Source: Streptomyces plumbidurans
GTDB taxonomy: Bacteria; Actinomycetota; Actinomycetes; Streptomycetales; Streptomycetaceae
DNA: 64,000 nt
Reading direction: 5' to 3'
NCBI RefSeq assembly: GCF_019857225.1
Contig: NZ_JAFJSY010000005.1
Span: 40,240-104,239, forward strand
The first letter of the stretch is position 1; each line of letters opens with the position of its first letter. Under the pieces are notes generated by a model that searched no databases, was not told the origin of the DNA, and worked only from the letters and a program-made list of their open reading frames with translations. Shown one piece after another: positions 24,200-33,914 of the stretch. A program made the position numbers and the translations under genes.

Positions 24200-25648
24200 T
24201 CACCGTCCGGCGAGCCGGGTCTGCGCCTCGGTCCAGCGCGCGGTGTCGCCGCGCGGCTCGTACCGGGTGAGCTGCTGGGTGCGGGTGAGCAGGCGCCGCA
24301 TGCCCGCGAGGTCGCCGACGAGCCCGTGGGCCCGGGCCTGCGCCAGGACGTTCCCCAGTGCCGCCGCCTCCGTCGGACCGGCCACCACCGGCAGCCCGCA
24401 GGCGTCGGCGGTCAGCTGGCACAGCAGGGCGTTGCGGGTGCCGCCGCCCACGATGTGCACGACGTCCACCGGATGGTCGGCCAGCCGCTGGGCGTCCTCG
24501 ATGGCCTTGCGGTGTGCGAGGGCGAGGGAGTCGAGGATGCAGCGGGTGGTCTCGGCGGGCGAGGCGGGCACCGGCTGCCCCGAGGCACGGCACGCCTCGG
24601 CGATCCGCTCCGGCATCCGGCCCGGCGCGAGGAACGCCGCGTCGCCCGCGTCCACCACCGACCGCAGCGCCGGCACCTCGGCCGCCGCCGACAGCAGCCC
24701 GCCCAACTCCGGCTCGCCCCAGGCCCGTACGCACTCCTGGAGCAGCCACAGCCCCATGATGTTGCGCAGATAGCGGACCGTGCCGTCCAGACCCAGCTCG
24801 TTGGTGAAGTTCGCGGCCCGGCTCGCCTCGCTCAGCACCGGCGCGCCCAGCTCCAGACCGGCCAGCGACCAGGTCCCCGTGCAGATGTACGCGAACCGCT
24901 CGCCGTCGGCCGGTACGGCGGCCACCGCGGACGCCGTGTCGTGCGAGCCGACGGTCGTCACCGGCACCGGGCCGCGCAGACCGGTCTCCTCCAGCACCCC
25001 GGGCCGCAGCAGACCCGCCGGATCGCCCGGCTGCCGCAGGGGCGCGAACAGGCCGAGGTCGACTCCCAGCCGCGAGGCGACGTCGTACGACCAGTCCCGG
25101 GTGCGGGGATCGATCAGCTGGGTGGTGGAGGCGTTGGTCAGCTCGGTGCCCTGCTCGCCGGTCAGCCAGTACGACAGCAGATCCGGGATCAGCAACAACC
25201 GCTCCGCCGCTGCCAGTTGAGCCGACTCGCGCGCCGCCACCAGCTGGTAGAGCGTGTTGAAGGGCGCGTACTGCAGCCCGGTCGCCGCATACAGCCGCTC
25301 GGCGGGCAGTGTCGCCCACACCTTCTCCGCGACGCCCTCGGTGCGCGCGTCCCGGTAGTGCACGGGATTGCCCAGCAACGCCCCGTCAGCGTCGAGCAGT
25401 CCGTAGTCCACGGCCCAGCTGTCGATGCCGACCGAGTCCACCCGGCCCGCGGCCCGCAGCCCGTCCAGGACGCCGCCGTACAGCGCGAGGATGTCCCAGC
25501 GCAGCCCCTCCGGCACCCGCACCGGCCGGTTCACGAACCGGTGTGCCTCGGTGAGTTCCAGGCTGTCGGGGCCGACGCGGCCGACCATGACGCGCCCGCT
25601 GGACGCGCCGAGGTCGACCGCGGCGTACGACTGGAGCTGCGCGCTCAT
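24200..25648 (-). CDS. rhaB: Rhamnulokinase
   Basis: A 482-aa FGGY-family sugar kinase. 'AAVDLGASSGRVMVG' at residues about 9-23 is the phosphate-1 loop in the rhamnulokinase form, 'GIDSWAVDYGLL' follows, and 'ICTGTWSLAGLEL' and 'HIVGGGTRNALLCQLTADACGLPVVAGPTEAAALGN' form the ATP and sugar sites. It phosphorylates L-rhamnulose to L-rhamnulose-1-phosphate. The ATG overlaps the stop of the aldolase/dehydrogenase gene (25645-25648), so product supply and use are coupled. Confidence 0.94.
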   Translation of the reverse strand: MSAQLQSYAAVDLGASSGRVMVGRVGPDSLELTEAHRFVNRPVRVPEGLRWDILALYGGVLDGLRAAGRVDSVGIDSWAVDYGLLDADGALLGNPVHYRDARTEGVAEKVWATLPAERLYAATGLQYAPFNTLYQLVAARESAQLAAAERLLLIPDLLSYWLTGEQGTELTNASTTQLIDPRTRDWSYDVASRLGVDLGLFAPLRQPGDPAGLLRPGVLEETGLRGPVPVTTVGSHDTASAVAAVPADGERFAYICTGTWSLAGLELGAPVLSEASRAANFTNELGLDGTVRYLRNIMGLWLLQECVRAWGEPELGGLLSAAAEVPALRSVVDAGDAAFLAPGRMPERIAEACRASGQPVPASPAETTRCILDSLALAHRKAIEDAQRLADHPVDVVHIVGGGTRNALLCQLTADACGLPVVAGPTEAAALGNVLAQARAHGLVGDLAGMRRLLTRTQQLTRYEPRGDTARWTEAQTRLAGR

Positions 25649-27690
25649 CGCAGGAAGGCGGCCGCGACGCCGGCGTCGACCGGGACGTGCAGCCCGGTGG
25701 TGTGCGTCAACTCCCCGCCGGTCAGCGCGAACACGGCGTTGGCGACGTGCTCGGGCAGCACCTCGCGCTTGAGGATGGTGCGCTGGGCGTAGAACTCGCC
25801 CAGCTTCTCCTCCGGCACCCCGTAGACGGCCGCACGCTGCGCGCCCCAGCCGCCGGCGAAGATCCCCGAGCCGCGCACCACGCCGTCCGGGTTGACGCCG
25901 TTGACGCGGATGCCGTGCTCGCCCAACTCGGCTGCCAGCAGCCGTACTTGATGGGCCTGGTCGGCCTTGGTCGCGGAGTAGGCGATGTTGTTGGGGCCGG
26001 CGAAGACGGCGTTCTTGGAGGCGATGTAGACGATGTCGCCGCCGAGGTCCTGCGCGGTCATCACCCGGGCCGCCTCGCGCGAGACCAGGAAGGAGCCGCG
26101 CGCCATGATGTCGTGCTGCAGGTCCCAGTCGCGCGCCGACGTCTCCAGCAGCGGCTTGGAGATGGAGATACCGGCGTTGTTCACCACCAGGTCGACCCCG
26201 CCGAAGGCGAGCACGGCGGCCTTGAAGGCCTCGGCGATCTGCTCCTCGGACGTGACGTCGACGGTCACGGCGACGGCCTTGTCCGGGCCGCCCAACTCCT
26301 CGGCGACGGCTGCCGCGTTGTCGGCGTTCAGGTCGGCGACGACGACGCAGGCGCCCTCACCGACCAGCCGCTGCGCGATCGCCTTGCCGATCCCGCTGCC
26401 CGCGCCGGTCACCAGTGCCACCCGGGTGGCCAGCGCCTTGGGCTTGGGCATGCGCTGCAGCTTGGCCTCCTCCAGCGCCCAGTACTCGATGCGGAACTTC
26501 TCCGACTCCTCGATGGGCGCGTAGGTCGACACGGCCTCGGCGCCGCGCATCACGTTGATGGCGTTGACGTAGAACTCGCCCGCCACGCGCGCGGTCTGCT
26601 TGTCCTTGCCGAAGGAGAACATGCCGACGCCCGGCACGAGCACGATCGCCGGGTCGGCGCCGCGCATCGCGGGGGAGTCGGGGGCCGCGTGCCGCTCGTA
26701 GTAGGCGGCGTACTCCTCGCGGTAGCCGGCGTGCAGCTCCTTGAGCCGTGCGATCGCCTCCTCCAGCGGGGCGGTGGGCGGCAGGTCCAGCACCAGCGGG
26801 CGGACCTTGGTGCGCAGGAAGTGGTCCGGGCAGGAGGTGCCAAGGGCGGCGAGGCGCGGGTGCTCGGCGCGGGCCAGGAACTCCAGCACCACGTCCGCGT
26901 CGGTGAAGTGCCCCACCTGCGGCTTGTCCTGGGAGGCGACGGCACGGACGTACGGCGCCAACGCCGCGGCCCGCTCCCGCCGTTCGGCCTCGGGCAGCTG
27001 CTCGTAGCCCTCGATCACCGGCCCGAAGGGCTCGGCCTTCCCCCGCTCGGCGAGGAACGCCTCGGCGGTGCGGATGATGTGCAGCGAGTTGCGCTCGCAC
27101 TCCTCGGAGGTGTCGCCCCACGCCGTGATCCCGTGCCCGCCCAGGATGCAGCCGACGGCCTGCGGGTTGGCCTCCTTGACCGCCGCGATGTCCAGGCCGA
27201 GCTGGAACCCGGGGCGCCGCCACGGCACCCACACCACCGAGTCGCCGAAGCACTCGGCGGTCAGCTTCTCCCCGTCGGCGGCGCAGGCCAGCGCGATCCC
27301 GGAGTCGGGGTGCAGATGGTCGACGTGCGGGGCCTCGACGAGCCCGTGCATGGCCGTGTCGATGGACGGCGCCGCACCGCCCTTGCCGTGCAGGCAGTAG
27401 TCGAAGGCGGCGACCATCTCGTCCTCGCGCTCGACGCCCGGATAGACGCCCTGGAGCGCCCGCAGCCGGTCGAGCCGCAGCACGGCGAGACCGCCCTCGG
27501 TGAGCGTGCCCAGGTCGCCACCGGACCCCTTGACCCACATCAGCTCCACGTCACCACCGGTCACGGGATCGGTCGCGGTGCCCTTCGCCGAGGCGTTCCC
27601 CCCGGCGTAGTTGGTGTTGCGCGGATCAGCGCCCAACCGATGGGACCGGGCCAGCAGAGCAGCGGCTTCGGGATGCGATGCCATGTCCAT
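25645..27690 (-). CDS. rhaD: Bifunctional rhamnulose-1-phosphate aldolase / L-lactaldehyde dehydrogenase (SDR fusion)
   Basis: A 681-aa fusion. Residues about 1-420 form a class II aldolase with the metal site 'HVDHLHPDSGIAL' and 'GGHGITAWGDT', cleaving rhamnulose-1-phosphate to DHAP and L-lactaldehyde. Residues about 425-681 form an SDR domain (TGAGSGIGKAIA, NNAG, Tyr-x3-Lys in 'AYSATKADQAH') that should oxidise lactaldehyde to L-lactate with NAD. This is the RhaEW/RhaD type known from Chloroflexi and rhizobia. The ATG at 27690 has AAGGA 5 nt upstream. The lut genes on the same strand take over the lactate. Confidence 0.92.
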   Translation of the reverse strand: MDMASHPEAAALLARSHRLGADPRNTNYAGGNASAKGTATDPVTGGDVELMWVKGSGGDLGTLTEGGLAVLRLDRLRALQGVYPGVEREDEMVAAFDYCLHGKGGAAPSIDTAMHGLVEAPHVDHLHPDSGIALACAADGEKLTAECFGDSVVWVPWRRPGFQLGLDIAAVKEANPQAVGCILGGHGITAWGDTSEECERNSLHIIRTAEAFLAERGKAEPFGPVIEGYEQLPEAERRERAAALAPYVRAVASQDKPQVGHFTDADVVLEFLARAEHPRLAALGTSCPDHFLRTKVRPLVLDLPPTAPLEEAIARLKELHAGYREEYAAYYERHAAPDSPAMRGADPAIVLVPGVGMFSFGKDKQTARVAGEFYVNAINVMRGAEAVSTYAPIEESEKFRIEYWALEEAKLQRMPKPKALATRVALVTGAGSGIGKAIAQRLVGEGACVVVADLNADNAAAVAEELGGPDKAVAVTVDVTSEEQIAEAFKAAVLAFGGVDLVVNNAGISISKPLLETSARDWDLQHDIMARGSFLVSREAARVMTAQDLGGDIVYIASKNAVFAGPNNIAYSATKADQAHQVRLLAAELGEHGIRVNGVNPDGVVRGSGIFAGGWGAQRAAVYGVPEEKLGEFYAQRTILKREVLPEHVANAVFALTGGELTHTTGLHVPVDAGVAAAFLR

Positions 27691-27699
27691 TCAGTCCTT

Positions 27700-27711
27700 C
27701 AAAACGATACG
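27700..27711. promoter_or_regulatory. Possible degenerate LacI-type operator before the rhaD gene
   Basis: CAAAACGATACG (27700-27711) shares the AAACG core and partial symmetry with the other rhamnose-locus sites and lies about 10 bp upstream of the rhaD start. Symmetry is weak, so this is a tentative call. Confidence 0.3.
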
Positions 27712-27719
27712 GATGTAAA

Positions 27720-27736
27720 GCGCCCCAAAGGGGCGC
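27720..27736. terminator. GCGCCCC-AAA-GGGGCGC hairpin of the common Streptomyces intergenic type
   Basis: A perfect 7-bp stem with a 3-nt loop (27720-27736) is followed by GGGGAACTGCGCGACAAGCCACGA-like sequence. This combination recurs in many Streptomyces intergenic regions. It sits between the end of rhaI and the start of rhaD and may terminate rhaI transcription, leaving rhaD its own promoter. Confidence 0.55.
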
Positions 27737-27808
27737 GGGGAACTGCGCGACAAGCCACGAACCACCCGCAGCCTGCGAACAACCGAACCCGGCACAAGCG
27801 GCGCAGCC

Positions 27809-28969
27809 TCACGCCCCCCAGCCGGCCTGAGTGCCACCCACACGCTCGGCAACAATCCGCTCCTGCCAGCCGGAGCGCCGGTACGCCCGCATCGGGTCCG
27901 GATCGACCCCCATCTCCTGGCGCACCTCGGCGAGCAGCGGCCGTACGTCCGTGTTGTACGCGTCCATCAGCACCGCGTTCGCCTCCAGCACGTCACCGTC
28001 ACGCTGAGCGGCACCCAGCGCGTCCCGGTCCACGAGCAGCGCCTTCGCCGTCGCCTCCTGCACATTCATCACCGACCGGATGATCGCGGGGATCTTGGCC
28101 TCGATGTTGTGGCACTGGTCGAGCATGAAGGCGATGTCGGAGGTGAACCCACCGCCGCGGATCACCTCGTACATGATCCGGAACAGCTGGAAGGGGTCCG
28201 CCGCGCCCACCATCAGGTCGTCGTCGGCGTAGAACCGCGAGTTGAAGTCGAAGCCGCCGAGCTTGCCCTCCCGCAGCAGGGTGGTGACGATGAACTCGAT
28301 GTTGGTGCCGGGCGCGTGGTGCCCGGTGTCGACGACGACCTGCGCCTTGTCGCCCAGCTTGAGGCAGTGGGCGTAGGCGGTGCCCCAGTCGGGCACGTCC
28401 GTCGAGTAGAAGGCGGGCTCGAAGAACTTGTACTCCAGCAGCATGCGCTGGCCGTCGCCGAGGCGCTCGTAGACCTGGGCCAGTCCCTCGGCGAGCCGGT
28501 CCTGGCGGCCGCGGAGGTCGTCCTGGCCGGGGTAGTTCGTGCCGTCGGCGAACCACAGCTTCAGATCGCTGGATCCGGTGGCGTCCATGATGTCGACGCA
28601 CTCCATGAGATGGTCCAGCGCCTTGCGCCTGACCGCCGCGTCCGGGTGGCAGATGCTGCCGAGCTTGTAGTCGTCGTCCTGGAAGGTGTTGGAGTTGATC
28701 GTTCCCAGCTTCACGCCGTGGTCCTCGGCGTACTTCGCCAGTGCGCCGTAGTCGTCGACCTTGTCCCACGGGATGTGCAGGGCGACCGTCGGGGCCACGC
28801 CGGTGAACGCGTGCACCTGGGCCGCGTCCGCCAGCTTCTCCTGGGGATCGCGGGGCACGCCCGCTTGCGTGAACACCTTGAACCGGGTCCCCGAGTTCCC
28901 GTACGCCCATGACGGCGTCTCGACTGCCTGGGTCTTGAGTGCGGCCTTCACCGCGGCGAGCTCGGTCAC
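27809..28969 (-). CDS. rhaI: L-rhamnose isomerase
   Basis: A 386-aa TIM-barrel isomerase of the RhaI (Pseudomonas/rhizobial) type, converting L-rhamnose to L-rhamnulose. Metal-ligand regions are visible: 'LLEYKFFEPAFYSTDVPDWGT', 'VVVDTGHHAPGTNIEF' and 'GGFDFNSRFYADDDLMVGAADPFQLFRI'. The GTG start at 28969 has GGAG 7 nt upstream. It is divergent from the ABC importer genes. The shared 271-bp promoter region holds two LacI-type palindromes. Confidence 0.93.
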   Translation of the reverse strand: MTELAAVKAALKTQAVETPSWAYGNSGTRFKVFTQAGVPRDPQEKLADAAQVHAFTGVAPTVALHIPWDKVDDYGALAKYAEDHGVKLGTINSNTFQDDDYKLGSICHPDAAVRRKALDHLMECVDIMDATGSSDLKLWFADGTNYPGQDDLRGRQDRLAEGLAQVYERLGDGQRMLLEYKFFEPAFYSTDVPDWGTAYAHCLKLGDKAQVVVDTGHHAPGTNIEFIVTTLLREGKLGGFDFNSRFYADDDLMVGAADPFQLFRIMYEVIRGGGFTSDIAFMLDQCHNIEAKIPAIIRSVMNVQEATAKALLVDRDALGAAQRDGDVLEANAVLMDAYNTDVRPLLAEVRQEMGVDPDPMRAYRRSGWQERIVAERVGGTQAGWGA

Positions 28970-29009
28970 TTCAGGGCTCCTGTGACGTCGGGCCGGAACG
29001 GCATCCGTG

Positions 29010-29021
29010 TGAATCGATTCA
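29010..29021. promoter_or_regulatory. LacI-type operator TGAATCGATTCA
   Basis: A perfect 12-bp palindrome 41 bp upstream of the rhaI start in the divergent rhaI/ABC promoter region. It fits the same TGAAnCGnTTCA pattern as the other rhamnose-locus sites. Confidence 0.7.
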
Positions 29022-29186
29022 GAAAGCGAAGCTTAGGCGCGTCAGCAGGGGTGTCAAGCGCTCTCGCACACCTTGTTGCTCGTGGCCTGACCGTGACCTT
29101 TGGCTCTCGAAGGGGTCTCGGAACTTTTTCGAGGCGCACCCATTGACGGAACGCGGGCTGCGCGCCTAACGTCCCGGCAACCAAGT

Positions 29187-29198
29187 TGAAACCTTTCA
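29187..29198. promoter_or_regulatory. LacI-type operator TGAAACCTTTCA
   Basis: Perfect arms TGAAA/TTTCA around a CC centre, 43 bp upstream of the ABC ATPase start. It probably controls the importer operon. The remainder of 28970-29240 shows no gene. Confidence 0.68.
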
Positions 29199-29240
29199 CG
29201 ACGTCGCGAGCAACCGGTCGACGTCGTCGAGGAGCCCCTC

Positions 29241-30758
29241 ATGACCCACCCGTCCGACACGGGTCCGGCCCCGGTGCTGGCGCTCGAGGACATCTCGAAG
29301 TCCTTCGGCGCGGTGCGCGCCCTGCGGGACGTTTCCCTTGAGCTGTTCCCCGGCGAGGTGCACGCGCTCGCCGGAGAGAACGGCGCGGGCAAGTCGACCC
29401 TGATCAAGACGCTCGCCGGTGTCCACCGGCCGGACGCCGGCCGGGTGCTGCTCGACGGTGAGCCCGTCGTCTTCCACGGACCCGGCGACGCCCGCGACGC
29501 CGGCATCGCCGTCATCTACCAGGAACCCACGCTCTTCCCCGACCTCTCGATCGCCGAGAACATCTTCATGGGCCGCCAGCCGCGCCGCGCCCTCGGCCGT
29601 ATCGACCACAAGGCCACCCACGCCGCCACCCTGGCCCTGATGGAGCGGCTCGGCGTCGAGCTCGACCCCGACCGCCCGGCCCGCGGACTGTCCATCGCCG
29701 ACCAGCAGATCGTCGAGATCGCCAAGGCGCTCTCCTTCGAGGCCCGCGTCCTGATCATGGACGAGCCGACCGCCGCGCTCACCGGCAGCGAGGTGGCCCG
29801 GCTCTTCGGCGTCGTACGCACCCTGCGCGAACAGGGCGCCGCGGTGCTGTTCATCTCGCACCGGCTGGAGGAGATCTTCGAGATCTGCCAGCGGGTGACG
29901 ACCCTGCGCGACGGCGCCTGGATCTCCAGCGAGCCGATCGCGAACATGACCGAGGACGATCTCGTACGGCGCATGGTCGGCCGTGACCTCGACGAGCTGT
30001 ACCCCAAGCAGGACGTCGAGCCCGGCGAAGTGGCCCTGAGGGTCAAGCGGTTGACCCGGGAGGGCGTCTTCACCGACGTCTCCTTCGACGTACGCCACGG
30101 AGAGATCGTCGGACTCGCCGGGCTCGTCGGCGCCGGACGCACCGAGGTCGCACGCGCCGTCTTCGGCATCGACCGCTGGGACGGCGGCGAGGTCGAGGTG
30201 CACGGCAAGAAGCTCACCAACGGCGCCCCCTCCACCGCCATGGCCGCCGGCGTCGCCCTCGTTCCCGAGGACCGGCGCGCCCAGGGCCTGGTGATGGGCA
30301 TGTCCATCGAGCGCAACATCGGCCTGACCGGACTGCGCACCACGGTGCGGGCCGGGCTGATGGACCGCGGCGCCGAACGCAGCCGCTCCCTCGACTGGGC
30401 CGTCAAACTCCAGGTCAAGTACGCCCGGATCGCCGACACCGTCTCCACGCTCTCCGGCGGCAACCAGCAGAAGGTCGTGCTCGCCAAGTGGCTCGCCACC
30501 GGCCCCAGGGTGCTGATCGTCGACGAGCCCACCCGCGGCATCGACGTCGGCACCAAGGCCGAAGTGCACCGGCTGCTCAGCGAGTTGGCCGCGGACGGCG
30601 TGGCCGTCCTGATGATCTCCTCCGACCTGCCTGAGATCCTCGGCATGGCCGACCGCGTGCTCGTGATGCACGAGGGCCGGCTCACCGCAGAGATCCCACG
30701 CGCCGAAGCCACCGAGGAAACCGTGATGGCCGCAGCAACCGGGAGGGCCGCCGCATGA
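29241..30758 (+). CDS. rhaT: Rhamnose ABC importer ATPase (two nucleotide-binding domains)
   Basis: A 505-aa sugar-importer ATPase of the RbsA/MglA type with two ABC modules. The first has Walker [10 protein letters not shown], Walker B '[11 protein letters not shown]' and H-loop 'FISHRLEEI'. The second begins near residue 262 with the degenerate '[16 protein letters not shown]', signature LSGGNQQK and '[14 protein letters not shown]'. The assignment to rhamnose rests on the surrounding genes and on similarity to the rhizobial RhaT ATPase layout. It overlaps the next gene by ATGA. Confidence 0.9.
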   Translation: MTHPSDTGPAPVLALEDISKSFGAVRALRDVSLELFPGEVHALAGENGAGKSTLIKTLAGVHRPDAGRVLLDGEPVVFHGPGDARDAGIAVIYQEPTLFPDLSIAENIFMGRQPRRALGRIDHKATHAATLALMERLGVELDPDRPARGLSIADQQIVEIAKALSFEARVLIMDEPTAALTGSEVARLFGVVRTLREQGAAVLFISHRLEEIFEICQRVTTLRDGAWISSEPIANMTEDDLVRRMVGRDLDELYPKQDVEPGEVALRVKRLTREGVFTDVSFDVRHGEIVGLAGLVGAGRTEVARAVFGIDRWDGGEVEVHGKKLTNGAPSTAMAAGVALVPEDRRAQGLVMGMSIERNIGLTGLRTTVRAGLMDRGAERSRSLDWAVKLQVKYARIADTVSTLSGGNQQKVVLAKWLATGPRVLIVDEPTRGIDVGTKAEVHRLLSELAADGVAVLMISSDLPEILGMADRVLVMHEGRLTAEIPRAEATEETVMAAATGRAAA

Positions 30759-31795
30759 CGGTGACCACTCCCAACGAGACCCCCGTCGCCGAGGTGCCCA
30801 AGTCCAGCGGCACCCGCCTCGTCGACCGCGTCTTCAGGATGCGCGAACTCGCCATCCTGCTCGTCTTCCTGGTGATGATCGCCATCACCCAGGCGGGCAA
30901 CAGCGAGTTCCTGTCCGAGCAGGGCATCAAGGACCTGCTCCTGAACGCGACGATCCTGGTGCTGGTCGCCACCGGCCAGTCCCTGGTGGTGATCACGAGG
31001 AACGTCGACCTGTCGGTCGGCTCCACCCTCGGCATCTGTGCCTTCGCCGCCGGCGACTATCTGCACGGCGGCGGCAACTCGTTCGTCGCCCTCGTCCTCG
31101 CGGTGCTCCTGGGCATCGGCTTCGGCCTGCTCAACGGCCTGCTCGTCAGCCTCGGCCAAGTACCCGCACTCGTCGTCACCCTCGGCACCCTCTACATCAT
31201 CCGCGGCATCGACTCCATCTGGGTCGGCTCCCGCCAGATCACCGCGGCCGACCTGCCCGGCGGCTTCGTGGACTTCGGCTCGGGCGGCCTGTCGGCGGTG
31301 CCCTGGCTGGCGCTGATCGCGCTCGGGGTGCTGGTGGCGACGGCGTACTACCTCAAACACTTCGGCAGCGGACGGGAGTTGTACGCGCTCGGTTCCAACC
31401 CGGAGGCCGCGCGGCTGGCCGGCATCCCGGTGCGCAAGCGGATCCTGGCCGCGTACACCTTCTGCGGCGCGCTCGCCGGCCTCGCGGGCGCCCTGTACCT
31501 GGCCCGCTTCGGCAACGTCGACTCCGGCACCGGCAACGGCTACGAACTCACCGTCGTCAGCGCGGTCGTGGTCGGCGGCGTCGTCTTCACCGGCGGCTCC
31601 GGCAGCGTGTACGGAGCCGCGCTGGGCGCCCTGCTGCTGACCTCCGTCAACAGCGTGCTGCCCGCCCTCGGCGTCAGCTCCGTGTGGGTGCTCGCCATCA
31701 ACGGCATCCTGCTCATCCTCGCCATCGCGGTCGACCGGATCGTCGCGCTGCGCGTGGCCTCCGCCCTGAAGAAGAGGAACGCCCGCCATGCCTGA
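30755..31795 (+). CDS. rhaP: Rhamnose ABC importer permease 1
   Basis: A 346-aa BPD_transp_2 permease with about ten hydrophobic segments. The conserved '[31 protein letters not shown]' and '[14 protein letters not shown]' and the C-terminal '[27 protein letters not shown]' are hallmarks of ribose/rhamnose-type permeases. The start overlaps the ATPase stop and its stop overlaps the next start by 8 bp. Confidence 0.9.
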   Translation: MTVTTPNETPVAEVPKSSGTRLVDRVFRMRELAILLVFLVMIAITQAGNSEFLSEQGIKDLLLNATILVLVATGQSLVVITRNVDLSVGSTLGICAFAAGDYLHGGGNSFVALVLAVLLGIGFGLLNGLLVSLGQVPALVVTLGTLYIIRGIDSIWVGSRQITAADLPGGFVDFGSGGLSAVPWLALIALGVLVATAYYLKHFGSGRELYALGSNPEAARLAGIPVRKRILAAYTFCGALAGLAGALYLARFGNVDSGTGNGYELTVVSAVVVGGVVFTGGSGSVYGAALGALLLTSVNSVLPALGVSSVWVLAINGILLILAIAVDRIVALRVASALKKRNARHA

Positions 31796-32777
31796 CTCCC
31801 TGACGCGCGCGGTCCGTTGGGACACGGTTGTCGGCGCGCTCCTGGTCGTTCTGCTCCTGCTGTCGTTCGGCACCGTCGACGGCTTCGGCAACTCGCTCAA
31901 CCTGTCGTTCCTGATCGGCAACACCCTGCCGATCGCGCTGATCGCCCTGCCGATGACCCTGCTCGTCGTCGCCGGCGAGATCGACCTGTCCGTCGCCTCG
32001 ACGGCCGGTCTGTCGGGCGCGGTGATGGGCAAGCTGTGGAACGACGGCATGGCGATCGAGACGATCATCCCGCTGTGCCTGCTGCTCGGTGTGGTGTGCG
32101 GGCTGGTCAACGGCCTGCTCGTCACCCGGCTCGGACTGCCCTCCCTCGCCGTCACCATTGGCACCCTCGCCGCCTACCGGGGCATCGCACAGATCGTGCT
32201 CGGCTCGAACGCGGTGACCGACTTCCCCAGCCAGTACCTGGACTTCGCGTCCGGACGCATCGGCAACTCCTTCGTCCCGCAAGCCTTCCTGCCCTTCCTG
32301 GTGCTGCTCGCGATCGCCGTCGTCGTCCTGCACGCCACCCCGTTCGGCCGCTCCCTGTTCGCCATCGGCGCCAACGAGGAGGCGGCACGCTTCGCCGGGA
32401 TCCGCGTCAAGCGGCACAAGCTGATCCTGTTCACGGTGACCGGTCTGATGGCCTCCCTCACCGGCATCTTCTGGGCGCTGCACTACGCCAGCGCCCGTTA
32501 CGACAACGCCACCGGACTCGAACTCTCCGTCGTCGCAGCCGTGTTGCTCGGCGGCATCGACTTCGACGGCGGCAAGGGCACGCTCGGCGGCGCCATCGCC
32601 GGCGTGTTCCTGCTCGGCGCACTGCAGAACGTGATGAGCCTGCTCAACGTCTCGGCACAGTCGCAGATCGTCGTCACCGGCGTACTGCTGGTCATCTCCG
32701 TGCTCGGCCCCCGGGTCGCGCGTCAGATCTCAATAGCACGTGCGGGGCGCAGAGCCGCCTCGACTCCGACCTCCTGA
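31788..32777 (+). CDS. rhaQ: Rhamnose ABC importer permease 2
   Basis: A 329-aa second permease of the same family: 'LIGNTLPIALIALPMTLLVVAGEIDLSVASTAGLSG', 'LAVTIGTLAAYRGIAQIVLGS', 'VAAVLLGGIDFDGGKGTLGGAIAGVFLLGALQNVMSL'. The two-permease arrangement matches the RhaPQ system of rhizobia. It is followed after 25 bp by the binding protein gene. Confidence 0.9.
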   Translation: MPDSLTRAVRWDTVVGALLVVLLLLSFGTVDGFGNSLNLSFLIGNTLPIALIALPMTLLVVAGEIDLSVASTAGLSGAVMGKLWNDGMAIETIIPLCLLLGVVCGLVNGLLVTRLGLPSLAVTIGTLAAYRGIAQIVLGSNAVTDFPSQYLDFASGRIGNSFVPQAFLPFLVLLAIAVVVLHATPFGRSLFAIGANEEAARFAGIRVKRHKLILFTVTGLMASLTGIFWALHYASARYDNATGLELSVVAAVLLGGIDFDGGKGTLGGAIAGVFLLGALQNVMSLLNVSAQSQIVVTGVLLVISVLGPRVARQISIARAGRRAASTPTS

Positions 32778-32802
32778 ACCCCGCTCGAAAAGGACCTCCG
32801 TC

Positions 32803-33882
32803 ATGCGCAAGTCATCCATCCGCCGTACCTGCGCGGCCCTGGCCGCCGTCACCTCTCTCGCGCTCGCCGTGACCGCCTGCGGCGGCACCACCAAGAAGAA
32901 CTCCGGCAGCGACGACGCGGCGGCCACCTCGACCGCCAAGGCCGACCCGAACGCCGCGCTCAAGAAGGGCCTGACCGTCGGCTTCCTGCCCAAGCAGGTC
33001 AACAACCCCTACTTCACCTCGGCGGACAAGGGCGGTGAGAAGGCGCTCGGTGAACTGGGCAGCAAGTACAAGGAGGTCGGCCCCTCCAGCGCCACCGACA
33101 CCGCGGGCCAGGTGAGTTACGTCAACACGCTCACCCAGCAGCAGGTGAACGCGATGGCGGTCTCCGCGCAGGACCCGGGCGCCCTGTGCACCGCGCTGAA
33201 GCAGGCGATGAAGAACAACATCAAGGTCGTCACCTACGACTCCGACACCAAGCCGGACTGCCGCAACGCCTTCGTCTCGCAGGCCTCCGCCGAGGACCTC
33301 GGCCGCACCGAGGTGCAGCTGCTCGCCAAGCAGATCGGCTACAAGGGCCAGATCGCGATCCTGTCCGCCGCCCAGACGGCCACGAACCAGAACACCTGGA
33401 TCGGGTTCATGAGGGACGAGCTCAAGGACCCGAAGTACAAGAACGTCAAGCTGGTCAAGATCGCCTACGGCAACGACGACGCCCAGGCCTCCTTCCAGCA
33501 GACCCAGGGCCTGCTGCAGCAGTACCCGAACCTGAAGGGGATCATCTCCCCGACCACCGTCGGCATCAAGGCGGCCGCCCAGTACCTGTCCGGCTCCAAG
33601 TACAAGGGCAAGGTCAAGCTGACCGGCCTCGGCACCCCCAACGACATGCGCAAGTACGTCAAGAACGGCACCGTCGAGGCGTTCGAGCTGTGGGACCCGG
33701 CCAAACTCGGCGACCTCGCCGCCCGCACGGCCGTCGCGCTGTCCTCCGGGCAGATCACCGGCAAGGAGGGCGAGACCTTCAAGGCCGGCTCCACCGAGTA
33801 CACCATCGGCAAGGACGGCGTGATCACCCTCGGCAAGCCGACCGTGTTCGACGCGAAGAACATCGACCAGTTCAACTTCTAG
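32803..33882 (+). CDS. rhaS: Rhamnose-binding lipoprotein
   Basis: A 359-aa periplasmic-type binding protein exported as a lipoprotein (lipobox LAVTAC, Cys26), followed by a flexible Ser/Asp/Ala linker and a Peripla_BP_4 domain starting 'LTVGFLPKQVNNPYFTSADKGGEKAL'. It captures rhamnose for the RhaTPQ importer. The ATG at 32803 is chosen because AAAAGGAC lies upstream and because the signal peptide then begins correctly. Confidence 0.92.
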   Translation: MRKSSIRRTCAALAAVTSLALAVTACGGTTKKNSGSDDAAATSTAKADPNAALKKGLTVGFLPKQVNNPYFTSADKGGEKALGELGSKYKEVGPSSATDTAGQVSYVNTLTQQQVNAMAVSAQDPGALCTALKQAMKNNIKVVTYDSDTKPDCRNAFVSQASAEDLGRTEVQLLAKQIGYKGQIAILSAAQTATNQNTWIGFMRDELKDPKYKNVKLVKIAYGNDDAQASFQQTQGLLQQYPNLKGIISPTTVGIKAAAQYLSGSKYKGKVKLTGLGTPNDMRKYVKNGTVEAFELWDPAKLGDLAARTAVALSSGQITGKEGETFKAGSTEYTIGKDGVITLGKPTVFDAKNIDQFNF

Positions 33883-33914
33883 GCATTTCCGTACCGTTCG
33901 GGAGCGGGTACCTC

